Source: Pseudoselenomonas ruminantium
Lineage (GTDB): Bacteria > Bacillota > Negativicutes > Selenomonadales > Selenomonadaceae
Reading direction: 5' to 3'
Length of the DNA: 64,000 nucleotides
Assembly (NCBI RefSeq): GCF_900104055.1
Contig: NZ_FNJQ01000012.1
Location: 1-64,000 of the forward strand
Shown: positions 17,016-28,075 of the stretch, piece after piece
Numbering within the stretch: the first letter of the stretch is position 1
Layout: the number at the start of each line of letters is the position of its first letter
The notes under the pieces: generated by a model
The model's database searches: none
The model's input: only the letters and a program-made list of their open reading frames with translations
Told to the model about the DNA's origin: nothing
Translations under genes and position numbers: made by a program

Positions 17016-20000
17016 ATGCGCAGGGATAAGGAAATGAAACAAATTGCATTGCGTGTCAGCATTGCGCTGTCGGCAGGTGTGTTCAGCATGATGCCGGCAG
17101 TATCGGCGGCTCCGGTGTTGAATAAAGTAGTGAGTGGCGATGCGAAAGTGGATCAGGTTACCACTCCACAGGTAACGGATATCACGAGTGAAAAACTCAA
17201 TAATGTCATTGACTGGAAGGATTTTTCTGTCTCTCAAGGGGAGACCGTACGTTTTGATGAGGGCAAAAAAGAGCATAATTATCTTAACATCGTATCGGGG
17301 GCAAATACTTCACAGATTGATGGTTCTATTCAAGGCGGTAAGGATGTTTATATCGTCAATCCGCATGGCGTGATTTTTGGCAATACGGCGTCTGTAGATG
17401 TGGGAAGTCTGCAGGTTTCTACGCGTCCAATTTCAGAGGCGGATTATACGAATATCAATGATAAGGCGGATATGCAGCCTTTGAAAAATACTGCATCTTC
17501 ACTGGCTGGAGATGTGGTCAATATGGGCACGGTACAGGCGGAGACTGTTTTTATAGAAGGCAAGAACGTCAAATTTATGGACGTGTCCGAAATCCGGAAA
17601 AAGACGGAAAATGGCAGCGTAGTGAATAATGATGTTACGATCAATGCAGAAAATATCCGTCTGGGACAGCGTCCGAATACCAGTGGACTGCTTAAATCTG
17701 CGGCAAAATCAGCTGGTTCAGGTTCTTATACGTTGAATAGCAGTGCGAATATCAGCAGTTTTACATCTATTCATAATCAAACTGAACTAGCATCAATAAA
17801 TAATAAACTTAATGGAGATTACGAATTAGCTAATAGTTTTAGTGTTTCAAACTATGTACCTATAGGTGGAAATAGTTATGGTGCTTTTACTGGAAAGTTT
17901 AATGGAAATTACTATACGATTTCTGGAATCTCAACTACGGGGCGTACTTATGCTGGATTGTTTGGCCGGACCAACGGTGCAACCATAACTAATGTTGGTG
18001 TAAAGAGCGGTAATGTTAGTGCAATGTATGCAGGTGGTATTGCTGGATATGCCGAAAATACAACTTTTAAGGATGTTTACAACGAAGGTGTATCAGTAAG
18101 CTTTGTATATGATGACAATGACAATGGAGCAGGTGGAGGCATTGTTGGTTATGCTTCAGGGAGTTCAATAACTTCTGCTTATAATACTGGAAACGTTATT
18201 TCGGATAGTTCTGCTGGTGGAATTTTAGGGTATTCCCATAAAACGACAATAGCTCAAACCTATAATACTGGATCAACAGAAAATGGGATAGTGGGGAGTT
18301 CATCGTCTACAGCAGGATCGTCGATTTCAAATTCTTATATAACTGGGAGTAAAGTTGCTAGTAGTTATTATAAAGGTGCAGGGGCTAAAGATGTTGTTAA
18401 GAATAGTAGTAATAAAGCATCAGATTATACAGGCCTTTCTGGTTTAGGTGATGGAGATGGCAAGGATACAGTTTGGCGTATTTATGAAGGATATACAAAG
18501 CCATTATTGGTCAATTTTTTGAAAGCTCATGGTACAGTAAATGTAAATTATGATTATGAGCAAGGTAACAATACGGGGAATAATGGTGGTGATGATCTTA
18601 CTGTTATCTACAATCATAATAATATCAATATCAGCAATGTTACGTATACCGGTGCAGACAATATCAATAAAAACCTGATAACACAAGTGAGCACATCTGT
18701 TAATGGTAATGTGAAACTTGATTCGTCTAATAAGCCGTTAAAGCAGACAATTTTTTATACTGGCCAGCAGGGCTATTATCTGGTGGGCAATCATCTGACA
18801 ATTAATCAGCGTACAGTTGATATCAGCTCTGATTTGGGCGATACCCATCATATCACCAAGGTATACGATGGCACGGCAGATGCCAGTAAAGCGGCAGGTT
18901 CGTTGTTCGAAAGCGTGGATTCTACCGGTATTATTCCCGGCGATGATACGGTTACGATTGATACCAGTGGCATAACGGCAAATTTCCTGGATTCCAAGAC
19001 TGGTGAAAATGATGCCGCTGATGCAGGGGCGAATAAGGATGTAAAGATCAGCGGAACGCTCAATCTTAATAATAAGTCAGGATACTATAATTACAAGCTT
19101 TCCAATACGACAGTAACGCTGAAAGAGCAAACTATTCATGGCAACAGTATCACACAGAAGCCTATTGTCGTAAGTTTGAAAAACAGCACGGGAATCGACA
19201 AAGATTATGATGGCAAGACTACCGTGACGGGGGCAAGCTATATTCCTAGCGCTACGCAGATTATCTGGGGGGCAGGTGTGTCGACGACAACGGATAATTC
19301 TAATGCGCAGACTTTGACTTTAAGTTATGACAAAGATGCCAATTATGTCGATGCTAAGGATAAAGCTACCAAGATGGCCGGTACTTATACCAATCAGGTT
19401 AAGTACGGCGGAATCAAGATCAGCGGTGTCTCTAATAATGGCAAGAGCAAGAATTATAAGCTCGTTGATGCATCCGGCAAAACAATTTACAGTGAAGCAG
19501 TAGATGGTCTGACGGGGACGGGCGTCAATCAAAGTACCGGTGGTGCGCTTTATGGAAGTGGCAAGATTTCGCCGAAAAATATTGCCTCCACAGGCTTCTA
19601 TTGGTACAAAGATGGTGAGAAGCAGACTGCTACCCGTGAGTATGACGGGAAGACCAGCTATACAGCACCCAAGACTTATACCGTCAGCAATGCCGGTTCA
19701 GATACGGGGATGATTGCCGGGGATAGTCTGACCTTTACGGTGCAGGGGGCAGATTTCGTTACGTCAGATACCGGCACATTGAATGCGAACAAAGAGCGTA
19801 CGGCTGCGACCACCAAGAATGTGAAGGATGCCAAGGGCGTTCTTTACACGGTAAAAATTGCGGGTGAATCAGCCAGCAACTATACGTTGGATGGTGCGAC
19901 TATCGATACCAATGGCACCAATACGGTGATCGGGCCGGGGACGATTACGCCACGCACGCTGAATGTGATAGCCAATTCCAGCAGTTATGTGGAAAAGATC

Positions 20001-23000
20001 TACGACGGTACAGATGTGGTGAAGGACAGCAAGGGGAATACCACGTTCAGTTTCCCTGGCTATCTGCAATATGCAGATCCTACGGATACGGCTCATCATT
20101 TGTTAGGCGATACGGATAAGTCGACGATCAGCATCACAGGGGTATACGTCAAGACTGGCAATGATGCGTCGGGCAAGGATGTCAACTACACTCAGTCCAC
20201 TACGTCTGATGCCAATGCGGGTGAGACCGTGGTAAGTTACAGCCCGGCAGACAAGAACATCACCTACACGGCGAAAGTGCTGGAGAATGGGCAGGTGTCG
20301 GAGAACTATATCTTCAGCACCAGCAAAGACACCACTGCAACTTTTGCAGGCAAGGGGAGAATCAAGCCGGCCACGATTACGGGGGTTACTTTTGCGAAGG
20401 CGACCAAGACTTATGATGGCACGAAAGATGTGACGAATACAGTCAATACGTCGGCCCCATTGCTCACCAATGACCGCATCACAATCAATTCCGTTACTGG
20501 CAGCGTAAATAATGAAGCAATCAACACGATCTTTGATGTGGATTCCAGCGGTCAACTGGCGGAAGGTTCCCAGATATTGACGGGCAAGTATGGTACGCTT
20601 AGTGGCGGTGTATTCGAGGAGAATGAAAATGTACAGAGACCAGGGGGGAGCGTTGTCGATAACAAAGTTGCCTATACCGGTTTGGGGAATCTGCTGAAAA
20701 CCCGCAACTATATCTTGGCTGATAGTATCAATACTGTGGTATATGGTGATGGCCGCATCAATCCGTTGGAAATCACAGATTCCAGCTGGATCAAATTAGA
20801 CCGTAATGACAAAGCGATTACCAAGGTTTACGATGGCAACAACAATGTGGCCTATGGTACGGTGAAAGCAACGGACTATCTTACGGATAAGAAGGCCTAT
20901 ATCCAGCCGGATGATTCCGATAATAAAATAGATATAACGCTGGATGTGGCCGGTGCGACATATAAAACGCAGCATAGCGATAATTCGCAGGCACAGGATG
21001 TAACGTATAAGCTTTCCGTGTCGGAAACAGGCAACTATACGATTGCGAATTCGTTGAAACCTGATGGTTATGTATTGAAGACCATAACCAATGGTGGCAA
21101 GATTACTCCAAAGGCGATTACCATCACGGATGCTTTATTGGTGGATAACAATACGGACAGCACAGATGGCCAGATCACGAAGGTCTATGATGCTACGCCG
21201 AATATCAGTGAAAAAGGGGAAAGTCTGATTACCATCAATAATCAGCTGCTTACGGATATGGATTCCACGTATAAACCCACCAATGGGATTACGGCAGAAT
21301 TCAACGATAAAGATGCTGGTTCCAAGACGGTGAATTATACGCTGAAACTGACCGGCGATAGCCATAATGACTACTATTTCCGTAATGCGGATAAGGATGC
21401 TGCCATTGATAAATGGACGAGTACTGGTACAATCCAAAAACGCACATTGAGCCTGAGCACGGCTGTTATTCCGCCAAAGATTTATGATACAAAATCAGAT
21501 GTAAAAGCAGCAGAGATGCCGAAAAGAACGACGATTGATTTTGGCAAAGATTCCACGGATAACAAGGATAATAATGCGGTTGTCGCGCTTGATGGTTTTG
21601 TGGATTCCAGCTTGAAAGGTACCTATGGTTATGGCAGTAATGACACAGATTTTCAGGAAAATGGCGATGTTTACCGTGTGAATGGGACACCGTCGAACAA
21701 GGATGTGAAGTATAGTGGCGTTCTCGCTGCTTTGGGAGATAATGCGAAGAATTATGAAGTAGCAGATACTTTCTACGGCAAGGGAATCATCAAGCCGAGC
21801 ACTATAACCCAAAATGATTTTGTCTTTGAGTTATACGATAACATTACGCAGGTTTATAGTGGCAGCAATATTGTCGGTGAATATGGCATGGATAAAGATG
21901 AGCGCGATAAATTCCAGCGGAAATGGATTGATAATACGAAGACTGGCATTAACACGCCGTCTGGCTTTGTCAATAATAGCAATACAAATTCACCGGCGTT
22001 TAAGTTCGAGATTAAATCTGCTGAGTTTGATACGGCTGATGTCGGGCCAGACAAGACCGTTACTTACACTATAGAAGTGAAGGATTCTGACTTGGGTAAT
22101 TATGAATATACTGGCCCAGCTACCTTCTCGCTTAGTGACACCATTACCAGCGGCAGTATAACAGCCCGTCCAGTCACGGCCACGGTCGTCCATGATACCT
22201 TGACGAAGTATTATGATGGCGGTACTGACCTTTACAATGGCGATAACAAGGCTTTTTCCACGGATACGGCTACGGGGACGGTTTTGTCGAAAGGCGATAT
22301 CATCAATCTCGACGGCCTGATCAAGGATAAGAATGGCAACGTTATCGGCGCAAATGCCAGCAAGGGCGAGTATGTTACGGCTGATGTTGGTGTGGGGAAC
22401 AAGAGTATCGAGTACACGCCAGCCATCAGTGGGGCCGGCAATAACTACAAGATTGTCGATAGTAAAGGCCATGAACTGACGGATGGCAAGATCATTACCA
22501 CGGAAAATACCATCAAGCCCTTCGGCGTATTGCTTACGGTCAGCTCCACTCCGGTTACCAAGGAATACGATGGCACGACGTCTGTAGCGGCGGATAAGGC
22601 CAGAGAAGCCCTGCAGCTGGGGACGAATTATGACGGCCTCACGAATGCAGATCTTAGCGGTATTACGGATGAAACGGGCGTCTACTACAATGCTGCGAAC
22701 ACCGAGGAAGACAGCAATGTGAATCCGGATGACGATCATAAGCCGGGCACGCATGTGGTGCGCTATACTGGTCTGGGCATCAGCAATAACAATTATTACC
22801 TGTCGGACGAAAACGGCAAGAAAATTACCGCTATCAATGGTACAGGGATTATCAAGCCGTATAAGCTGCAGGGAGATTATAAATTTGAGATTGGCGATAT
22901 AACCAAGGAATATGACAAGAATACGAAGCTTGCTTATACCGGAGGTGACTACTATCGTGATTATTCCGAGGAGGCGGTCAAGAACTATCTGACTGCACCT

Positions 23001-26000
23001 AAGGTCGAGGCCAATGGCAAGGAAGTGCCGCTGGTTTTCTCGTTGGATTTGAATAAGACCAAGTATCAGGGCGATGGGGCCATTGGTTCCTATACCGCAG
23101 ATCTTCGCCTGGGGATCAGCAATGAAAACTATAACTACAGCTTTGAAGATATTACCATCAATGAACAGTCGGCTGACGGTGGTCTGGAAAATAGTTCCTA
23201 TTATTTCAATCTCACCAAGGACAATGCGACGATTACTCCGCGCAGAGTTTATGTGGCACTGGCTGATGAGCCGGTCATCACGAAAGTTTATGACGGCAAT
23301 GATAAGGTCATAAATGATACGGTGGCGAAGGTTATCGTGCCGGATGCGGCATCTGATTTCCTGCAGGGGGATGATGTCTCTTTGGACAAGGATAAGATCA
23401 GTGCTGTATATGCCGATAAGAATGCAGGCATGAATAAAGATGTTACCTATTCTGTAGCTTTGCAAGGTGCAGATAAGGGCAATTATGTCCTGTACCTGAA
23501 AAATGATGGAACCGAACTGACAGCGGCCAATCCGCTGATGGGCAAGGGGGATATCACCAAGGCAAAACTGACGTTTGCTCCAGAAACCCTCGATAAGACC
23601 TATGACGGCAATGCAAATATTACTTTTACGGCGGATGACCTGCATTTGACGGGTATCACATACAAGGATGATAATGGTCAGACCGTGACGGAAAAAGTAG
23701 TTCTGACGGCAGATGCTTTTGCCAAGGTCAAAGGTGAATACGGCACAGGCAATAGCGCCAGCGATTTTACCGCAGATGGTAATGTCAAACGCAATGGGGA
23801 TGCAGTAGTCAGCAAGGATATCCTTTATACCGGCTTGCAGGAAGCGTTGGCAGTCATGGCTGATGATGAAATTGCGAAGAACTACGAAATCGACAGTGAT
23901 GAAGCGTTCTTTGCGTCTAAGGGTACTATCAAGCCGATCTTGTTAGATACGCTGAAAGCAAAGTGGCAGGCTGATACGGACAAAACCTATGATGCTACGC
24001 CGGATGTCCTGGAATCGGCAGGTTCCATGCAGCTGTTCACGACGGCAACACTTACCAATACGCCCATTGAAGTCAGCTACAAGGGCACAGATAGTGGTGT
24101 CTATGTGGACGATGCAGGAAATGCCATCAAGGATGTGGGCAACCATGGCCTCAAGTACACCGTGACGGAAGTGACGAAGAATCTGGGGAACTATCAGCTC
24201 ACTGATGCAGCGGCAAAAAGTGCTGTACGTGACTGGCTCAGCACCACGGCAAGAGATAATATCGACGGCTTGGCGGTGACGGGTGAAATCACACCGTTGA
24301 CGCTGAATGTGGTGGCGAAGGACGGTTTCCATAAGATTTATGATGGGACGACGGATATCGCTGACAGTGAGGTTACTGCAAGGATTGACCTTGACGAAAC
24401 TGGCAAGGCTGTACTGCAGAAGGATAGTGACGATGTCAGCTATGAGGTTGCAGCTGCGTATGATACCAGTGATGCCAATGTGGCACCGGGCGTGATCAAG
24501 AATCTCAAGGATATCAACTACAGTCTGACGCTGAAGGGCAATACCAAGGGAAACTATATTCTGCAGGGCGCAGTCAACGATGCTGTAACGGGCAATGATG
24601 TCTATGCGAATACGGCCAAGCTCGGTGATATTGAACAGCGCAAGGTATATGTGGATGTAGTGGATGTGGATGGTATTGACAAAACTTATGATACCACCAG
24701 GGCGATGCCGAAAGATTATACCAGCGAAGGGCGATTTGCACTGCGTGCGACTGATGAGACAACTGGCATAGTCGATAACGAAGATGCGAAACTGGACTTT
24801 GCAGCCATTCAGGGTGAATACACAAGCGAGCATGTCCAGCTGGATGCAGATGGAAAACCTGCCGCGCAGCAGATTACATTCAATAATTTCCAGCTGACCG
24901 GTTCAGCCAATCTGGGTAATTATGTGGTGGAGACTGCTGAACTTACAGGCAGCGGTACCATCAGTCCGGCTCCTTTGACGGTGGCAATCAAGGCTGCTCC
25001 GACCAAGGTATACGATGGCGAATCTTCTTTTGTGGATTTGGATAATGTGGTTGGTGATACTTATACCGCCAACAAGAATCTGGAAGTGAACGGCTGGTTG
25101 CAGGATTCTGACAAGACCAGTGCCAACGTTCTGCTTTCCGACATCGGCTATGACGATGCAGAGGCTGGTATTAACAAGGGCTATGGCTATAAGGTCAGCC
25201 AGAGCAATACGGATTATGTGCTGACACAGGGTGAGAAGATGCCGTCTATCGAAGTCACGGATCACGGTCAAACTGGTACAGTTACAGCAAATGATGGCAC
25301 CATCACTCCGCGGACTTTGACGATTGACAACATTTCGTCCATGACCAAGGAATATGATGGTACAGAAGCTGGCACAGCCAATGCTGAGGCGAACATCACT
25401 TTGGGCAACTATATCAATAAGGACAAGGATAATCTTGGCCTTACGGCAACTGCAGTTTATCATGGAGCCAATGCAGGAATTTCCGAGGACTCTGACGAAC
25501 TAGAGAATCATAAAGTGACTTACACATTAAGCCTTAGCAATAAGAATTATCAGTTGGAAGACAGTGTCGTCGATGGTACAGGAACGATTTCTCGGAAGGG
25601 GCTGACTGTGGTAGCAACGCCGGTTACGGTCAACAATGGCGAGGCAATGCCGGAATTCAGCGGTACGGTGGAAGGTCTGGTGGACAAGGATAGCAGCCTT
25701 GCAGATCTCTATACCTTTGCCCCGCTGGCGACGACCACGACCAATATTCCGGGCAGCTTTAAGGTTTATGGCTGGTACAATGACCGCATAAGTGGGAATT
25801 TGGGTCTGAACTACACCTTCGTGCAGGATGCCGGCAATGAAACGGCGTTTACCGTCAATTATGTCAATACGAACAATGGCAATCCGGATACCAAGATCAC
25901 GCCGAGCAGCGATGTCTACAATCAGATTTCCAAAGACATGAGCAGCGGCTTTGGTGACAATGGGGCTGCAGCGATTGAGTACCGTGACAAGAGCGGCAAT

Positions 26001-26348
26001 GTGATTGCCACGGAAACAATCGATAGCGGTGAAATCCATGATAGCGGCACCATGAGCGATGCTAATGGCGATCTGACGAATCAGGACACGAAGCTGGCTA
26101 ATATCGGCATAGTGGGCGGCGATATCGTCAATACCGAGGGCGCAGATGCCGCCAGCACGGCGGATATTCAGGTCAGCGGTGACGGTACGGTCATCAATCT
26201 GGAAGTCGTATCCGTGCAGAAGGAAGAAAATGAGGACAAAATCGAGGCTCAGGACAAGGAAAGTGAAATTGCCATTGAAAGTTCCGACAAGAAGGATGAG
26301 GATGAAATTGAGTTGAAAATAGAAGGCGAAGGAGTCAACGTAGCCTGA
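17016..26348 (+). CDS. giant two-partner secretion exoprotein (TpsA, filamentous haemagglutinin-like adhesin)
   Basis: A protein of about 3110 residues, probably exported across both membranes to the cell surface. Order of parts: a signal peptide (hydrophobic stretch, cleavage near VSA-AP); an N-terminal TPS/haemagglutination domain (about residues 30-240) with NPHGVIFG at 115-122; an AT-rich GLUG-type repeat module (about 249-505); then 19 copies of a YDG-type repeat of about 110-130 residues marked by ITKVYDGT-like motifs (about 612-2790); an MBG-like segment; and an acidic Lys/Glu/Asp-rich C-terminal tail. The start is uncertain: 17016 follows GGGGTG, while 17001 and 17034 are also in frame. 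Its transporter is encoded 40 bases downstream. No cysteine-rich or toxin tip domain was seen, so adhesion or biofilm function is the best guess. Confidence 0.9.
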   Translation: MRRDKEMKQIALRVSIALSAGVFSMMPAVSAAPVLNKVVSGDAKVDQVTTPQVTDITSEKLNNVIDWKDFSVSQGETVRFDEGKKEHNYLNIVSGANTSQIDGSIQGGKDVYIVNPHGVIFGNTASVDVGSLQVSTRPISEADYTNINDKADMQPLKNTASSLAGDVVNMGTVQAETVFIEGKNVKFMDVSEIRKKTENGSVVNNDVTINAENIRLGQRPNTSGLLKSAAKSAGSGSYTLNSSANISSFTSIHNQTELASINNKLNGDYELANSFSVSNYVPIGGNSYGAFTGKFNGNYYTISGISTTGRTYAGLFGRTNGATITNVGVKSGNVSAMYAGGIAGYAENTTFKDVYNEGVSVSFVYDDNDNGAGGGIVGYASGSSITSAYNTGNVISDSSAGGILGYSHKTTIAQTYNTGSTENGIVGSSSSTAGSSISNSYITGSKVASSYYKGAGAKDVVKNSSNKASDYTGLSGLGDGDGKDTVWRIYEGYTKPLLVNFLKAHGTVNVNYDYEQGNNTGNNGGDDLTVIYNHNNINISNVTYTGADNINKNLITQVSTSVNGNVKLDSSNKPLKQTIFYTGQQGYYLVGNHLTINQRTVDISSDLGDTHHITKVYDGTADASKAAGSLFESVDSTGIIPGDDTVTIDTSGITANFLDSKTGENDAADAGANKDVKISGTLNLNNKSGYYNYKLSNTTVTLKEQTIHGNSITQKPIVVSLKNSTGIDKDYDGKTTVTGASYIPSATQIIWGAGVSTTTDNSNAQTLTLSYDKDANYVDAKDKATKMAGTYTNQVKYGGIKISGVSNNGKSKNYKLVDASGKTIYSEAVDGLTGTGVNQSTGGALYGSGKISPKNIASTGFYWYKDGEKQTATREYDGKTSYTAPKTYTVSNAGSDTGMIAGDSLTFTVQGADFVTSDTGTLNANKERTAATTKNVKDAKGVLYTVKIAGESASNYTLDGATIDTNGTNTVIGPGTITPRTLNVIANSSSYVEKIYDGTDVVKDSKGNTTFSFPGYLQYADPTDTAHHLLGDTDKSTISITGVYVKTGNDASGKDVNYTQSTTSDANAGETVVSYSPADKNITYTAKVLENGQVSENYIFSTSKDTTATFAGKGRIKPATITGVTFAKATKTYDGTKDVTNTVNTSAPLLTNDRITINSVTGSVNNEAINTIFDVDSSGQLAEGSQILTGKYGTLSGGVFEENENVQRPGGSVVDNKVAYTGLGNLLKTRNYILADSINTVVYGDGRINPLEITDSSWIKLDRNDKAITKVYDGNNNVAYGTVKATDYLTDKKAYIQPDDSDNKIDITLDVAGATYKTQHSDNSQAQDVTYKLSVSETGNYTIANSLKPDGYVLKTITNGGKITPKAITITDALLVDNNTDSTDGQITKVYDATPNISEKGESLITINNQLLTDMDSTYKPTNGITAEFNDKDAGSKTVNYTLKLTGDSHNDYYFRNADKDAAIDKWTSTGTIQKRTLSLSTAVIPPKIYDTKSDVKAAEMPKRTTIDFGKDSTDNKDNNAVVALDGFVDSSLKGTYGYGSNDTDFQENGDVYRVNGTPSNKDVKYSGVLAALGDNAKNYEVADTFYGKGIIKPSTITQNDFVFELYDNITQVYSGSNIVGEYGMDKDERDKFQRKWIDNTKTGINTPSGFVNNSNTNSPAFKFEIKSAEFDTADVGPDKTVTYTIEVKDSDLGNYEYTGPATFSLSDTITSGSITARPVTATVVHDTLTKYYDGGTDLYNGDNKAFSTDTATGTVLSKGDIINLDGLIKDKNGNVIGANASKGEYVTADVGVGNKSIEYTPAISGAGNNYKIVDSKGHELTDGKIITTENTIKPFGVLLTVSSTPVTKEYDGTTSVAADKAREALQLGTNYDGLTNADLSGITDETGVYYNAANTEEDSNVNPDDDHKPGTHVVRYTGLGISNNNYYLSDENGKKITAINGTGIIKPYKLQGDYKFEIGDITKEYDKNTKLAYTGGDYYRDYSEEAVKNYLTAPKVEANGKEVPLVFSLDLNKTKYQGDGAIGSYTADLRLGISNENYNYSFEDITINEQSADGGLENSSYYFNLTKDNATITPRRVYVALADEPVITKVYDGNDKVINDTVAKVIVPDAASDFLQGDDVSLDKDKISAVYADKNAGMNKDVTYSVALQGADKGNYVLYLKNDGTELTAANPLMGKGDITKAKLTFAPETLDKTYDGNANITFTADDLHLTGITYKDDNGQTVTEKVVLTADAFAKVKGEYGTGNSASDFTADGNVKRNGDAVVSKDILYTGLQEALAVMADDEIAKNYEIDSDEAFFASKGTIKPILLDTLKAKWQADTDKTYDATPDVLESAGSMQLFTTATLTNTPIEVSYKGTDSGVYVDDAGNAIKDVGNHGLKYTVTEVTKNLGNYQLTDAAAKSAVRDWLSTTARDNIDGLAVTGEITPLTLNVVAKDGFHKIYDGTTDIADSEVTARIDLDETGKAVLQKDSDDVSYEVAAAYDTSDANVAPGVIKNLKDINYSLTLKGNTKGNYILQGAVNDAVTGNDVYANTAKLGDIEQRKVYVDVVDVDGIDKTYDTTRAMPKDYTSEGRFALRATDETTGIVDNEDAKLDFAAIQGEYTSEHVQLDADGKPAAQQITFNNFQLTGSANLGNYVVETAELTGSGTISPAPLTVAIKAAPTKVYDGESSFVDLDNVVGDTYTANKNLEVNGWLQDSDKTSANVLLSDIGYDDAEAGINKGYGYKVSQSNTDYVLTQGEKMPSIEVTDHGQTGTVTANDGTITPRTLTIDNISSMTKEYDGTEAGTANAEANITLGNYINKDKDNLGLTATAVYHGANAGISEDSDELENHKVTYTLSLSNKNYQLEDSVVDGTGTISRKGLTVVATPVTVNNGEAMPEFSGTVEGLVDKDSSLADLYTFAPLATTTTNIPGSFKVYGWYNDRISGNLGLNYTFVQDAGNETAFTVNYVNTNNGNPDTKITPSSDVYNQISKDMSSGFGDNGAAAIEYRDKSGNVIATETIDSGEIHDSGTMSDANGDLTNQDTKLANIGIVGGDIVNTEGADAASTADIQVSGDGTVINLEVVSVQKEENEDKIEAQDKESEIAIESSDKKDEDEIELKIEGEGVNVA
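17760..18530 (+). other. AT-rich GLUG-type module inside tpsA
   Basis: This stretch codes for short repeats of the GGIAGYA / GGIVGYASGSSI / GGILGYS type alternating with YNTGN-like turns, as in GLUG-motif adhesin modules. It is visibly richer in A and T than the flanking tpsA sequence (for example many AAT and TTT codons), which suggests it was exchanged or acquired as a cassette. Confidence 0.6.
18850..25570 (+). repeat. 19 diverged YDG-type tandem repeats in tpsA
   Basis: Each unit begins with a variant of (I/V/L)TK(V/E/T)YDG(T/N) and runs about 110-130 residues. Units start near 18850, 19195, 19630, 19990, 20400, 20820, 21175, 21470, 21845, 22200, 22555, 22900, 23280, 23590, 23980, 24330, 24675, 25000 and 25340. 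Several have degenerate cores (YDA, YDT, YSG, YDK). Units are diverged at the DNA level, so they are old rather than recently amplified. Confidence 0.8.
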
Positions 26349-26388
26349 GTTTTCCCTATTGAAGGGGAGGCAGAGAAAGGGAGACAGC

Positions 26389-28071
26389 ATGAAGAACCCC
26401 AGTAAAATACAAATTGCAGCAGGACTCATAGCCGCTGTTGTAACTTTCGGGGGAGGCGCGCAGGCCGCGCCTTCCCTCTCCCAGCCGGGGCAGGAGGTGA
26501 AACAGAACCTTCCCCGTCCTGAAGCGGAGGTGAAGGATATAACTCCGGAGAAACCGGCACCTGCCCCGCAGGTGGAATTCACCATCCAAAACTTCCGCCT
26601 TGAGGCCCCGGAACTGTATCTGGATAAGCAGGAACTCACGAAAATCCTGCAGGATGGCATGGGTGAGAATAAGACCATGACGCAGCTCAATGCTACGCTT
26701 TCGGCGCTCACCCGTTACTGCCGTCAGCATGGATATCCTGCGGCCGCAGCTTATGTTCCCGCGCAGGAAAGCCATGATGGAACAATCCTCATCAAGGTCA
26801 TTCCCGGCCGTTATGGCGAGATCAAGATCGATAACCGCAGCCGGCTGAAAGATCGGGTGGCGAAGGGCTTTGTCAACAGTCTCAAGTCCGGGGATATCAT
26901 CCGTACGGGCCGCTTGGAGACGACGCTTTATTCCATTTCGGATGTCAGCGGGACCAAGGCGGTAGGTGTGCTGAGTCCGGGCAAGGATTTTGGTACCAGC
27001 GACCTGACCGTGCGCATCGAGCGCGGCAAAGGAAGCAATACGGTGCTCTATGTGGAAAATTATGGCAGTCAGGATACCGGGCGTTATCGCTATGGCCTGC
27101 AGCACAATATCTATGATGTCAGCGGGAATGGCGATAAGATCTCTGTGGGCGGCTTGTTATCCAACCGTCATATGCACAATTACTATGCCAATTATGAGAC
27201 TATTATTGGGCGTGGCGGTGCTACTTTAGGCTTTGGCTACAGCCGGATGGATTATGATACTGGTATCGGCAGCAATGGCATCTATGGGGTGGCGGAAACC
27301 GCCAGCCTGTTCGGCCATCGTTCGCTGTATCATCTGACCAACAGCGGCATGACAGTCCGTTATGGTTTTGATTACCGCAGGTTGAAGGATAAGAGCACGC
27401 AATTTTCCATTATGGATACGCGGAAACATTCGCAGGCCGGCTATCTGGCCTTGGAAGGGTTTGAACGCCGTAAAGGTTCGCTGATCAATTACAGCGCCAA
27501 GGTTACGACAGGTACATTGGCGATGGATTCTGAATGGGCGAAGACCATGGCCCAGCGTAATGGGACTGAGGGGCGCTACACCAAAGGTGAACTCAATATA
27601 ACGGCAGTGGAACGTCTGGGGAACAGGGCCGATGTCCTCATCAAGGGCAGTGGTCAGATCACCAGCCGCAACCTTGATGGTTCCGAGCGCATGTATCTGG
27701 GCGGTGCCAATGGTGTAAGAGCTTATCCGCAGGGAGAAGGCGCTGGCGATGAAGGCGTGATGGGCACGGTGGAGACCAGATTCTATACCAAGGTTCCCGG
27801 TCTGGTGTTCAGCACTTATTTTGATATTGGTCATGTCTGGTATCATAATGATGGTTCGACTGATTGGCGGCGCAGTCTGGTCAATGGAAAAGTCGGGATT
27901 CCTTCTTCAGGAATGACACTGGCCGGTTATGGGGCAGCTTTGTCCTACACGAAGCCCAATGACTGGTTCGCAAGGCTCGACTATGCCCGCCGTATCGGTG
28001 GCGATTCCAATCTCAGCGAAAAAGCGCAGGCCAAAGGCCGGGCGTGGTTCATGTTAGGAAAAATTTGGTAA
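26389..28071 (+). CDS. TpsB outer-membrane transporter (ShlB/FhaC/HecB family)
   Basis: A 560-residue Omp85-superfamily pore that secretes its TpsA partner. It has a signal peptide (about residues 1-27, ending AQA), a proline-rich linker, a POTRA domain (about 64-150, containing YPAAAAYVPAQ) and a C-terminal 16-strand-type barrel. The barrel has a GGANGVRAYP motif of the VRGY type in the loop-6 region and ARLDYARRIGGD near the end. The start at 26389 follows AAAGGGAG; an in-frame TTG at 26359 is less likely. Its place directly after tpsA and its presence at all imply an outer membrane. Confidence 0.93.
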   Translation: MKNPSKIQIAAGLIAAVVTFGGGAQAAPSLSQPGQEVKQNLPRPEAEVKDITPEKPAPAPQVEFTIQNFRLEAPELYLDKQELTKILQDGMGENKTMTQLNATLSALTRYCRQHGYPAAAAYVPAQESHDGTILIKVIPGRYGEIKIDNRSRLKDRVAKGFVNSLKSGDIIRTGRLETTLYSISDVSGTKAVGVLSPGKDFGTSDLTVRIERGKGSNTVLYVENYGSQDTGRYRYGLQHNIYDVSGNGDKISVGGLLSNRHMHNYYANYETIIGRGGATLGFGYSRMDYDTGIGSNGIYGVAETASLFGHRSLYHLTNSGMTVRYGFDYRRLKDKSTQFSIMDTRKHSQAGYLALEGFERRKGSLINYSAKVTTGTLAMDSEWAKTMAQRNGTEGRYTKGELNITAVERLGNRADVLIKGSGQITSRNLDGSERMYLGGANGVRAYPQGEGAGDEGVMGTVETRFYTKVPGLVFSTYFDIGHVWYHNDGSTDWRRSLVNGKVGIPSSGMTLAGYGAALSYTKPNDWFARLDYARRIGGDSNLSEKAQAKGRAWFMLGKIW

Positions 28072-28075
28072 GGGT

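Noticed and set aside
21990-23645. 551-codon open frame on the minus strand within tpsA
   Set aside because: Several long Ile/Arg-rich frames occur opposite tpsA because its codon bias leaves few stops on the other strand. No start signals or domains were seen.
18850-25570. possible CRISPR or non-coding tandem array
   Set aside because: The periodicity is of protein domains of about 120 residues in one uninterrupted reading frame with diverged DNA, not short identical repeats with spacers.
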